A stretch of DNA of 64,000 nt, taken from Strongylocentrotus droebachiensis (taxonomy: Eukaryota > Echinodermata > Echinoidea > Camarodonta > Strongylocentrotidae). The notes beneath the pieces were generated by a model. The model made no database searches, was not told where the DNA came from, and saw only the letters and a program-made list of their open reading frames with translations. The stretch spans positions 62,001 through 126,000 of the forward strand of contig JAVYIG010002732.1 in NCBI GenBank assembly GCA_035222895.1. Reading direction: 5' to 3'. The translations under genes and the position numbers were made by a program. Shown one piece after another: positions 11,480 to 21,692 of the stretch (its first letter is position 1; each line of letters opens with the position of its first letter).

Positions 11480-13225
11480 AAATTTAGTTCATTTTCTAGA
11501 CTGTTTCATGTCAAACCGTTGATTCTACTTTCTTGTGAGTATAGTCAGAGAGATAGAGAAGTAACACGAGTAAAGAATGAAAAAGAAGCCAATATTTGAA
11601 CGAGGAGAAAATGGAGATTACGTTGTTGCCCATAGAGTTGGAATAATTGTTCTTGCCACTTTTTATTAAATGATTGTGACCATTTGGTTTATTGTTTGTA
11701 CATAAAGGTCATATGTTATAAGAACTGTATTGATCAATCTTAAGAGTCTTATATAGATTGATTAATACAGTTTTGAGATGATGATGATGATGATCGTGAT
11801 GATGAACGAGAAGGAGAAGAGGAGGAACATATCAAGAGTTGATGGAGAAAAGATTGATAGAGGGGTTATCATTACAGAGAGAGAGAGAAAGAGAGATAGA
11901 CTAACATGAGGAAGGGAGAGCAAGAATGGAGGCTATGACATAGGGGAAGAGATAGAAATCAAAATTATATTTATACAAACATTTACTAAATTAGAATAGT
12001 AAATTAGAAGCTAAAGCTAGAGGAAAGAATGCAAACTAAAATTAAGCAAAGACCATCACAATATCGTTTACATTATAATATAAATTGAGTAAAGGTACAT
12101 GGAAATGTGTACAATTGTAAAATTTAATCTCACGTTCTCTTAGATCTTCCTCTTCACACCTAATTCATGCTCTCCCTCTCTATCTCTCCCTCCCCTCTCT
12201 GTCTCTTTCTCTCCCCTCTCTCCTTATTATCACTCTTTCTCTTTCATTAAGCGTCGACATCTCTCTCGATGCCTCTCTCTGTTTCTATGATTTTTCTCTC
12301 GTTAAATATTTTAAACATCAGGTCTGTCTGACCTTCCTCTCTTGATAAATCATGAATAACTTCAACTCAGCGTCCTACATACAGTAATGATCGCTTAGTA
12401 CTCATCTACAACCTTCTCTGTGTTTGATTTTATTGATAAAATAAATATAACCATGAGATGAATACAAGTTAGATCAATATCAACAGGTTTAATGCAATGC
12501 ATATAAGTTTACATCTTATGAAGAAGTAGTACCACCCCCGCCCCCCCCCCCCCTCCCCCACTCCGGGAACGGAGGTACCGCATGCGTGTTCCCAAAATCT
12601 CTGGCTCGTAACAAAGAAAAAGATCTGCCCGTATTGACTTTACACACTGGACTTTTGCTGAGAAGGGGGGGGGGGGGTACCACCTTTAATCAGTTTAATG
12701 CAAACACATTTAAAGGGATCCGGTAACTTACTCTCAGATTCTGCAATGATAAATTTAGGTCAGTCAGGAACTCAATGACTTTTACAATCCGATCGCCTGT
12801 CTGATTATCAAGATATTTACGATTGGAAATCGAAACCAAATTTTGTGTTTGCCAAACGGTTTTCATAACACTACAGTTTATTGGGGAAAACGAGTATGGT
12901 AAAAGGGGTCAATCAAAGATTTTTACTTTATAGAGGCACTTCTTGATCATTTTGAAGCACGATTTTGTTAGGGCTTCAGGATTAATACACCATATCACAG
13001 ACACTGGTAGCACGTAGGGCCATACGTCCATCTCGGATTAAACATTGTTATACATTGTTAAACAATGCCTTTTACAATAGCTTTACAACATACACCATTG
13101 GCTGTCACATGGTTTGGAAATCACATTACAGATAATAATTCTACAACTGTGAGGTTTCACCTGTCGTCATTTGATACCCGACGGAACACTTTTTTAGGGG
13201 CTAAATCTAATTTTTTCACAAGGCA
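11480..13225. other. central region of the foldback, no gene seen
   Basis: Unique sequence between the arms. It includes GATGAT and AGAG/CTCT simple repeats (11780-11935, 12170-12245) and two poly-C/poly-G runs near 12535 and 12665. No open frame with recognisable motifs. Confidence 0.55.
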
Positions 13226-13597
13226 AAATAACTATATGCCTTCCCCTCTTTGTAGTCTCTCATTATTTTTCCCTCTAGTGATGGAGGGTCCTTATCCAGT
13301 AGGTACATACAAACATAGTAGGCCAGTTATGCATGCCTGCCCCACCCCCCCCCCCCGGCCCCCCCTCCCCAATCCATCCATTGTCCAGTTCCTCACAGTG
13401 TCTACCTCGGATGGCTGAACAGCTACCCCCAGCGTCAAGGCAGAGAACACCCATAAAATAATGACTACTCGATTTCCAAGCTTGAGTCCCCTCCTTGTAG
13501 AAAGTCACGTAACACTTCTGTTGTCCATTGTGAAATGAGCTCTCTCGTAGCTTCTACGTTATTTTCTGATTCATCGGCCATAGTGTTCGATGATGCT
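13225..13597 (-). pseudogene. same gene start, right arm of foldback
   Basis: The minus strand repeats the left-arm coding block: an ATG opening MADESENNVEAT, the same frame interruption, the VVIILWVFSALTLG stretch, then VCMYLLDKDPPSLEGKIMRD and YKEGKAYSYFAL. It differs from the left copy in the linker after PSEVE/PSEVD, where a poly-G tract has changed length, and it ends at a stop soon after SYFAL. It has the same upstream acceptor and a matching 5'UTR exon near 14500-14680. Confidence 0.5.
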
Positions 13598-14689
13598 GCA
13601 ACTGATAAATAAAAGGGAAAAGACAATCAAATTTAAGTTTGTGACAAAAGAACCCTCATCACTTCTTCAACACTAGATCGTGTAGCAGACGTGTATGCAG
13701 GGGGAAGGGAGTTTCGGGGGTTGAACCCCCCCCCCCCCCCTCCTCCAATTTTGTTTATGTGTGTGTGTGTTTTTGAGGAACCCCCCCCCCCTCACTTTTT
13801 TAATAACAAAAATAAATTAAACATTTTTTGTGCTAAAGGGTGACCCAAAAAAGGTGACCTTACCCCCCACCAACTGAACGAAATATCGGTCTGCCAAATG
13901 TTCATATTTTCGGGTAAAAAAAGAAGGAAAAAAAAAGTGCTCTTACCACCACCCGGCTTATATTCACCGGCTGGCCGAGTCGTTGTGAAATTGACTGCGC
14001 GTGATTTTTACATTTTACCCCCCGGCCCCCCCCCCCCCTCGAAAAATCCTCTGTACGCCCCCGTCATGTAGATCCTCAAGTAGAGCTCATTGATATCAGA
14101 CTATTATATCCAGATCCAGATCGACAAATCTATCGTTTTCATGGCCTCTTTTACTTTCTTACATTTATGATTTCTAATTGCAATCACTATCTAGGCCTAA
14201 CTGTCGGCCATTCTAGTAGACCCTATTCCATTATCAATTATAGGACCTAGAAAGTCTATTCATATTTCATGAGACAAAAATCTCATATTACTGTACATTT
14301 CTACCTAAAACACGAGTGTTTAGCAGCTTAAAAGGCAATCAGTCTACTTAAAATGCACACACATTTGAACATACGGGACTAGATCTAGGCCTACATTTAC
14401 TAAAGTTGGATCTCGGCCCACTCTCATTACGTCGTATTATCAGCTTTATTAGTCATAAAATGAATAACCACAAACTTTGGTTTCTTACCGTACAAATGAT
14501 ACTGGATTGGAAGAAAATCACTGCAGAATAGCGGACTATGTACAAGATTTAATGATGTTGATTCGATAAGAATCCCGTTGTTTGCAACACTCCAACAGGA
14601 CAGCTGATCACGGCGAAGGTGAAAATGGACTAGAATTATGTCCCGGCATGCTTTGCGATGAAACAACCGTGAAGGCACGTAATGGACTT

Positions 14690-14955
14690 ATACGAGATAC
14701 TATCTCATTAAAACGAGATACTATCTCATTAAAACGAGATACTATGTCGTTTTAACGAGATACTATCTCATTAAAACGAGATAACTATCTCGTTTTAACG
14801 AGATACTATGTCGTTTTAACGAGATACTATGTCGTTTTAACGAGATACTATCTCATTAAAACGAGATACTATCTCATTAAAACGAGATACTATCTCATTA
14901 AAACGAGATACTATCTCATTAAAACGAGATACTATCTCGTTTTAACGAGATAAAA
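14690..14955. repeat. 21-bp palindromic tandem array, right foldback end
   Basis: The mirror array of the left end, with a similar set of unit variants and slightly more copies. The copy-number difference between arms suggests slippage or unequal exchange after the arms formed. Confidence 0.88.
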
Positions 14956-14999
14956 ATATTTTTACCATGTCCCTTCCCGGGCTCCGTAGATAAGTATAA

Positions 15000-16880
15000 G
15001 AAATACATTTTTTTAATTTGTATTATAATTTGAAATTTATAATTTTGCAGTATGTTTTTCAATGTGTGTGTGTGTGAGTATGTGCGTTGCGTGCGCAAAC
15101 GCATTGTTTATATGTATAATTTTGTGTATGTTTAGATTGTAGGCGTTTTTATAGCGTCTCTTGTGAGTTGCAAATATAACTGAAAAATCAACGATTGTGT
15201 GCAAGGTGTGCGAAAATAACTTTTGGTAATACCATGATATAATCCATGATATAATCGGCATCATTTGTAGGTTTGTGTATTAAATTTCCTTTAGTTATAT
15301 TGTTTATCTTACATAATAACAAAATATATCATTATCGTTATATCCAATGATCATGGTGATAGAGATATTACGTTGCTCTAGTCAACCATATTAACCGTTG
15401 ATGGCCATAATGGGCGTTATTTCATATACTTTATCAGGAAGATAACTTCCTTCTAGCCTTTGATTTGATATTCCATTTTTTTAAACTCGTATAAGATCAA
15501 TAAACCAAAGAATAATATTTTCCAGTACAATTTTAACAACGTTTAGTAAGCAATACTTCCTGGCTAAGATCTCGTTCGATTTTCTGAAATGAAAAACATT
15601 TAAAAAGATTGGTCCTGAATAAGGAGGGATTCCCCCCACCCCCCCCCCCCCCCGTAAAATAGAAACAGGAGAGAGAAAGTTAGTGTGAGAGAGAGAAAGA
15701 AAGATTTAGAGAGAGAGGGGGGGGGGAGGGGGTAGAGCGATTCATAATCAAACAGGTGAGTTAGATATATAGCAGGCAACATAAAGTAAAAAGAAAGAGA
15801 GAGAGAGAGAGATTGTTGATCCTATTCCCGCTCACTCCCGATCCCGATGGGCAGTTGTGTCTTTCCTTCATTGTGGTGTTGTTCACACACTGATTAAAAT
15901 ACCGGCATATATTATTTGTATATATTTAGCAGAATGTCGGTAAGTAAATGAAATGTGGCGCGGTTGGAATTAATGTGCATCTTTCTAACCTGCGACTTTT
16001 AATGGTACGATCCAGTCATTGAAACAGTAAATTGGCTTTGTTTTAAAATGGGTCATTAAATAAAACCCAAAACTTCAGTGGTATCAGACGAAATAATGTT
16101 ATATAATAATAATTTAAAAAGATGTATAAATATTTTGAATTTGTAGCATTGTAGATGACGTCATTAGAACCTGTTTATTATTTTGCGCGTGCATCCGGGA
16201 CTTCAGGTTATTGGTCACTCAAGCGTTTTTGTTTCCTTTATTCCGACAAAAATATACAATCAATCAAAACAAGTTTAATACCAGAAGAAAGCTAACGATT
16301 AGTATATTTATTATCACCCCAGTTAAATCCGCCTGACCACAATCGAATGAGTGAGAGCTTGCGAGAGAGGCCAAAGTGTGATTCAAAATCACTTTTTTGC
16401 TCTTCTCCAATGCAAAAAGAGACGACATATTGTGCTGGATATTTATGTTTTTCCCGACAAAGGTACAGAGAAATTGCATTTTATTTTTTTATATCATGTT
16501 TTTTGAAAGGTTGCAAGTGACTCCCGGGCACCCCGATGAGGGAAAGAAACACATACCTCACGGTGATACGAAATGATTTGGGATAAAACACTCTTTCATA
16601 AGATGTATGATAATAATCTATTCATATATGATTTTTAAAATAATTAGCAACTTTCTAGGTGTAAACTTTTGTTGACTCACACTGTAGGAGGCCGATAAAC
16701 GTTCACACGCACCTCTCTAAATCAAGCCCCTATCACACCAAACTAGTTCTTATTACATTGGAACCGTCCTAAATCGTAAAACGGGTTGTGGTCTGGGTAG
16801 AATGTGTAAATAATATTGTAATACGATCCTAGTTCATTCATAAACGGTCCTCAATACGTCCATCTAGTTGTGCCCCATCC
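15000..16880. other. no gene seen; simple repeats
   Basis: Contains a TG run at about 15063, a poly-C run at 15635 and AGAG tracts at 15665-15815. One perfect TGACGTCA lies near 16155. No exon-like segment was recognised. Confidence 0.5.
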
Positions 16881-16899
16881 ATTTTCTGTCCATTCATAT

Positions 16900-19313
16900 C
16901 AAGTCAATATATTGAGGTCAATAAACAGGAAAAATAAGTTGTACTATAAGTATAAGATTAGTAAATCTCAGTCTTCTCATAGGAAATATACTATTTATCG
17001 GAATACTCTTACTTCAATCCTACGTGCTGCTAAGAAGCAGTATTACTGTGCTCAATTTCAGGCGACTCATAATGATATAAAAGGGACATGGAAAGTGATT
17101 AGGAATGTTTTTAAGCCAAAGCAGAAAGTGTCTGATGTAAGTAAATTAAACATTGATGGGAATGTAGTTGATGATCCAGAAGTTATTGTAGATAAATTCA
17201 ATGAATATTTTTGTAATATTGGCCAGAATTTGTCGCGTGTCATTCCAGAGTCTCAAAAAACATTTCAATCTTTTTTAGAAAACCCTAATCATAATAGTTT
17301 ATTTTTATTGCCAACGACTGTAGAAGAATTATTTGATATTGTACATTCTTTAAAGAATAAGAAAAGTCCAGGTTGTGACTATATAACAAATGAGTTGATA
17401 AAAAATGTAATTATTGGTATTGTAGAACCCCTCGTACATATTTTTAATCTATCAATGACCACTGGTGTTGTACCCATGAAAATGAAGATTGCAAAGGTTG
17501 TACCCATTTTTAAAAAGGGTGATGCCCTTATCTTGAATAACTATCGTCCTATTTCTTTGTTGAATTCCTTTTCTAAAATTCTTGAGAAGCTAATGTATAC
17601 TCGGACGATAAATTTTTTGATGAATGCTAACATTTTGTCAAATTTTCAGTTTGGTTTCCGTGAAAAACACACTACAACTCATGCTATTCTACATTTGGTG
17701 GATAAGATATCCAGTGCCTTAGAAGCACGCATGCATACAGTTGGTGTCTTCTTAGACTACTCTAAAGCGTTTGATACTGTAAATCATTATATTTTAATAG
17801 ATAAACTGTGTCATTATGGTGTAAGGGGAATAGCATTAGATTGGTTTAGAAGCTACTTAACAAATAGGAAACAGTTTGTTTCTTTAAATGGAATTGATTC
17901 AGATATGCGGGACGTCACTTGTGGGGTCCCACAGGGATCCCTTCTAGGCCCGCTTTTGTTTATTGTGTATATTAACGATTTTCAACTTTCCGCAAAGATG
18001 TTATCATTCATTTTATTTGCAGATGACTCAAGTGTATTTTTCTCTCACAGAAATCCACAAACTCTTTTGCAGACTGTAAACTCCGAGTTGACTAATGCGA
18101 CTTTGTGGGTCCAAGCAAACAAGTTGTCTTTAAATCTTAAAAAAACTAATTATATGCTCTTTAGTAATTCTCTGAGTATATTGCCTGGCAATGTAATGTT
18201 TAATGGTGTTGAGATTGAAAGGGTATCTACATTTAAATTTCTTGGCTTGCATATTGATGAACATTTAAATTGGAAGTACCATATTAGTAAACTTTGTAAA
18301 TTATTGTCAAGAAATACTGGTGTAATTTATAAAGTGAAATCTGTGTTCCCACCGAATATTTTACATATGTTGTACGCAACTTTGATTTTGCCATATTTGC
18401 ACTATGGTGTGCTAGCTTGGGGCAACTCATTCAAATCTCAAATGGATAAATTACTACTGGTACAGAAAAGAGTAATACGAATTGTTTGTAATACTCACTA
18501 TCTTGCGCATACAGATGTTCTTTTTTTTTAATAGTGGTGTTTTGAAAGTTGAAGATATTTATCATGCACAACTAGGAGCTCTAATGTATGAATTGAATGC
18601 AGGTCTACTGCCAGTAGCCTTGGCTGGAATATTTAAGAAAAATAACCAAGTTCATAGTTATTCCACAAGACAGGCGCAAACATATCACTTACCTCTTGTT
18701 AGAACGCAATTTGCCCTTACTACTTTGGGGTCCACTGGACCTAGGTTTTGGAATTCCCTTGAACCAAGAATAGCGCAATCGTCAGTATTTCTGTATTTAA
18801 GCGCAAACTGAAGTTACTGTATTTGAGTCGATATCGTCTAGATTTATAGTTGTGATCAATATTTAAGAAAACTATTTGCTATATAGGTCAGCATTATTCT
18901 ACTCCCGTTTCTCACATCTATTCATCTGTCTGTCTTGTTTAGTTTTTGTCTGTGTTTCAGTCCTGTTGCTCGTAGTATATTCCTGTTCCTGTTGTTTATA
19001 GCCATTATTTAGTAGTCAGTAGATTTTATTGTACTTATTTATGTTTAATATTTTCTCAGTTGTTTAGTTAGTTTAGTTTTGTAAGCATTTAAATGTACGC
19101 AATTTGTTTTATTTTTTATTTGACGAGTTTGTTCTTTTAGGACATACTCTTAAACTACTCATGAGGGACCTTAAATCCACAAGCCTTGCTTTCAACCAAG
19201 GTCACCTCATCTTTCTATTGTAACGCCATATTCTGTTCACTCCTTTATATTCATGTCATATTTATAATGTGTGTTATGAAAGAAAGATAAATAAACTTGA
19301 AACTTGAAACTTG
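16900..19313 (+). mobile_element. 5'-truncated LINE, plus strand
   Basis: Homology to the 4.2-7.3 kb LINE protein begins abruptly at ILRSINRKN, so the endonuclease is missing, as is usual for aborted target-primed reverse transcription. The 3'UTR ends with AATAAACTTGAAACTTGAAA, a tail of CTTGAAA repeats at about 19290-19313. It is the same broad clade as the minus-strand LINE but clearly a separate lineage (about half of residues identical by eye). Confidence 0.85.
16909..18849 (+). pseudogene. broken LINE reverse transcriptase
   Basis: The frame encodes the linker and the whole reverse transcriptase: NYRPISLLNSFSK, VFLDYSKAFDTVNH, GVPQGSLLGPLLFIVYIND and FADDSSV. The frame shifts inside a T8 run near 18522-18529, then continues with SGVLKVEDIYHAQLGALMYE and YSTRQAQTYHLPLVRTQ. 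A second one-base shift near 18790 leads to SVFKRKLKLLYLSRYRLDL and the natural stop at 18847-18849. Two shifts and no other stops suggest moderate age. Confidence 0.88.
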
Positions 19314-19348
19314 AAGTTCAGATCGGTTAATTTGGCCATTTCCAAGCA

Positions 19349-19516
19349 GTCGATACGACAACTAATGGTCATTATTTTCCCACTAAAAGCAAGTTTCAAG
19401 ACCTTAAATATAATTTCGTTTTGAGGGAAGTTCTAAACTAGTATTGTCTTTCAAATGCCGTTGGAATTTAACCTTTTCATTTTTGTTTGCCTGCAAATGG
19501 GACAGAGTAGGCCTAC
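19349..19516 (+). mobile_element. fragment of TTAA MITE family (49.6/62.5 kb type)
   Basis: Matches the terminal ~165 bp of the element at 62543-63074, including TATTTTCCCACT, AGGGAAGTTCTAAA and CCTGCAAATGGGACA. Its other end is missing; the second LINE ends 36 bp upstream. Confidence 0.7.
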
Positions 19517-19633
19517 TAATTTATAAAGGGGTAACATTTTCCGAAAACAAATCGTCTACATTACGACTTTTCCTTATGAAATAATTCCCTAATTTCATAT
19601 TACCTTCGGCGTCAATCAAATTGTTAACCTGAA

Positions 19634-19930
19634 TGGGGGGGGGGGGGAGGGGGCGGTTGTGTGTTTGAGTGTTAGTATGATAGTGTTGAGGGTGTGTGTG
19701 TGTGTGTGTGAGGGGGGGGGGGTAGAGCGGATTGTCTCTTTCCTCGACTTTGCTCCTCCATCCTGTTGGTGGTTTGGAGTTTCCATTGTACCTGTGGATG
19801 GCTTATTTTACTCCTTTTTCTTCATTTTGGGCCCAACGAAATTTTCAGTTTCTGATGCAATGCTATCTCGAGGTTCTTGCTTTTGTACTTGTAATTGTTA
19901 TAATTCTGAATATTTCTATTACGTGTACTC

Positions 19931-19964
<34 letters not shown>

Positions 19965-20098
19965 CCCAGATCATCTCAATCGTTTGTAAATATCTTAATT
20001 TGTCATTAATTTTGTAACAGAGCATTTGTATTTTTTTTGGAAAATTTGTATATGTTATGATTTGATTTCTCAATAAACACATAAATAAAAAAAATTAA
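19634..20098 (+). mobile_element. poly(A) retro-insert with 14-16 bp target duplication
   Basis: ATTGTTAACCTGAA lies immediately before (19620-19633) and after (20101-20114) this segment; two more A residues match but merge with the tail. The right end has CAATAAACAC and then an A-rich tail, so it was inserted by a LINE-type mechanism. Inside are poly-G, TG and T~30 runs and no recognised protein motif. It could be a LINE 3'UTR or a retrocopy of a noncoding or UTR-rich RNA. Confidence 0.65.
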
Positions 20099-20239
20099 AA
20101 ATTGTTAACCTGAAAATTGCATGCAATCATTTTGAATTAAAAGGAATTATATTCCACATACTAAGAATCTTGCTCTACGATTGGTCAAAAGTAAATCACG
20201 TGATGAAAGATAGATCGCCCATTATTGATGGGAGAAACA

Positions 20240-20350
20240 AAAAGTTCATTGCCCTTTGTAGATAGTACTACTATCTACAAAGGGCAACGCACTTTCACCG
20301 AAGATAGAGGTACTATCTACAAAGGGCAACGCACTTTCACTGAAGATTAT
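20240..20350. repeat. inverted and direct repeat of TACTATCTACAAAGGGCAAC
   Basis: GCCCTTTGTAGATAGTA faces TACTATCTACAAAGGGC as an almost spacer-free palindrome. The right half plus GCACTTTCACCGAAGAT is then repeated directly 45 bp later. Confidence 0.75.
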
Positions 20351-20586
20351 CCAAAAGCGCACTAAAACAGGCGTAATTAAGCGCGCATTACCAATGAGCG
20401 CAATTAATTAAACACATGCGCGCACCGTCCCCTCATCTCAAGAGGTTGGGTTAAACTACTGTTTCACTTTTTTGGTGTGAATTTGGGCATGGTGTCTTTT
20501 ATGTAGATGCATACACGTCCTTTTCTTTTTGTAGTTAAATTGTTTTAGATGTGGAATATAAAGCAAATAATCACCTTTTGGTTTCA

Positions 20587-20706
20587 GGCGATGCGGCAAA
20601 CTATCACTTCCTCGTCGATCAGAATGTATACGCTATCTTTCCTCAGCTTCGCTTCGGAAAGATAGCTACATCCAGATCGCCTCGGAAGTGATAGTTCGTC
20701 CCATCA
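20587..20706. repeat. two-level hairpin, ~120 bp
   Basis: AACTATCACTTCC pairs with GGAAGTGATAGTT, and inside it GCTATCTTTCC pairs with GGAAAGATAGC. The outer flanks GATG and CATC also pair. It could be a tiny MITE or an RNA hairpin. Confidence 0.6.
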
Positions 20707-20763
20707 CCTTCACCAACGGTAGTTATTTGCTCAGTACTATCCTACCTTCAACAAGAGTATTGT

Positions 20764-21214
20764 CAGGGTTGGGCGGTAAATACCGGTGGCGGTAATTATC
20801 GGCGGTTAATACCGGTAAATACCGTCCCGGGTAAATAAGATGGGCGTCCGGTAAATATGTACAAAAAGGGAAATATGATTTTAATTCTCTATTTATTAAT
20901 AATTTTATGAATATGGTATTCATGAATATGGTAATTAGCAACTGACTTGATGAAGAACATCATATCTAGATTAGGTGTATATTTGGGATCTTTTTCCTGT
21001 AGTTTTTTCCAGCATTTCATAATAACAGATATAGACAAACACACACGCACACACACAAAAATAGTACACACACAGAGCAACTATACTCACCACCATTGTT
21101 ATTACGTTCACAATTGGACAATCCCTATGAACAAGTGAGTGGAAAAATAATATTCCCGGTTTTTCCCGGTAAAAAGTGGTAAATACCCGGCGTCCGGGAA
21201 ATATGCCAATCCTG
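20764..21214. mobile_element. hAT-like MITE
   Basis: The ends are CAGGGTTGGGCGGTAAATAC and the reverse complement of CAGGATTGGCATATTTCCCG. The flanking 8 bp are AGTATTGT and AGTATTCA (six of eight match), the target length of hAT transposons. The interior is rich in CCGGTAAATACCGG motifs. No transposase is present. Confidence 0.75.
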
Positions 21215-21680
21215 AGTATTCATATAGATAATTTTAATGTTTTTCTTTGACAATATATTCCTTCTCTTTAAAATAATTCCAGATATTCAAAAAGTCCAAG
21301 TAAATATTGGGTGCCTTGATATTGATTGTTTTGGAATTCAGTAATTGCAAAGAAAAATTAATCTTCCTCCTACCGTTCTGAATATGTATTCGAAAAATTG
21401 TTTCCATTTCATATGTCATTATTGCCATTCAAAAAAGTATTATTATCATGTACATTAAATTCAACATTTTTTAATCCCCCAGTATCGTAGTTCAACTACA
21501 GAATATTCCTTTTTATCTGATCATGACCATTCCATATTCCATATAAAGTTAAAGCATATCTTCTCAACTTCCTTGAAAACCCTTGCCTTGGTGGTACTGA
21601 CATAATTAAAGAAAAGTATACGGTAAGCTAAATAGACTGTGCGCCCTCTGTCGCTACAATATTATTAGTACACATTATCA

Positions 21681-21692
21681 AAATGGCGGCCT
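21681..21692 (+). promoter_or_regulatory. YY1-like site over the MRPL47 start codon
   Basis: CAAAATGGCGGCC matches the consensus AAnATGGCGGC of the zinc-finger factor YY1, which in animals often lies over the start region of ribosomal and mitochondrial genes. No TATA box was seen upstream. Function is inferred from the motif alone. Confidence 0.4.

Larger units (their letters stand above)
9688..14988. mobile_element. foldback DNA transposon with ~1.7 kb inverted arms
   Basis: The left arm (9688 to about 11405) recurs as a near-identical reverse complement at about 13230-14988. Both ends read TACGGAGCCCGGGAAGGG inward. GATAAG flanks both ends; the match extends to GATAAGTA if two terminal bases are assigned to the target, so the duplication is 6 or 8 bp. 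The outer ~280 bp of each arm is an array of 21-bp palindromic units. Each arm carries the 5' part of a spliced gene, described separately. The ~1.8 kb centre has no recognised ORF. Long arms with outer tandem repeats resemble the TU/Foldback class known in sea urchins, which has 8-bp duplications. No transposase is visible, so this copy is probably non-autonomous. Confidence 0.85.

Noticed and set aside
9688-14988. Polinton-like or other virus-like element
   Set aside because: The arms are long and the duplication is 6-8 bp, but no polymerase, integrase, protease, ATPase or capsid-like frame is present.
19659-20082. Frames of 85-116 codons with poly-Phe or poly-Lys
   Set aside because: Caused by the T~30 run within the retro-insert; no conserved motif.
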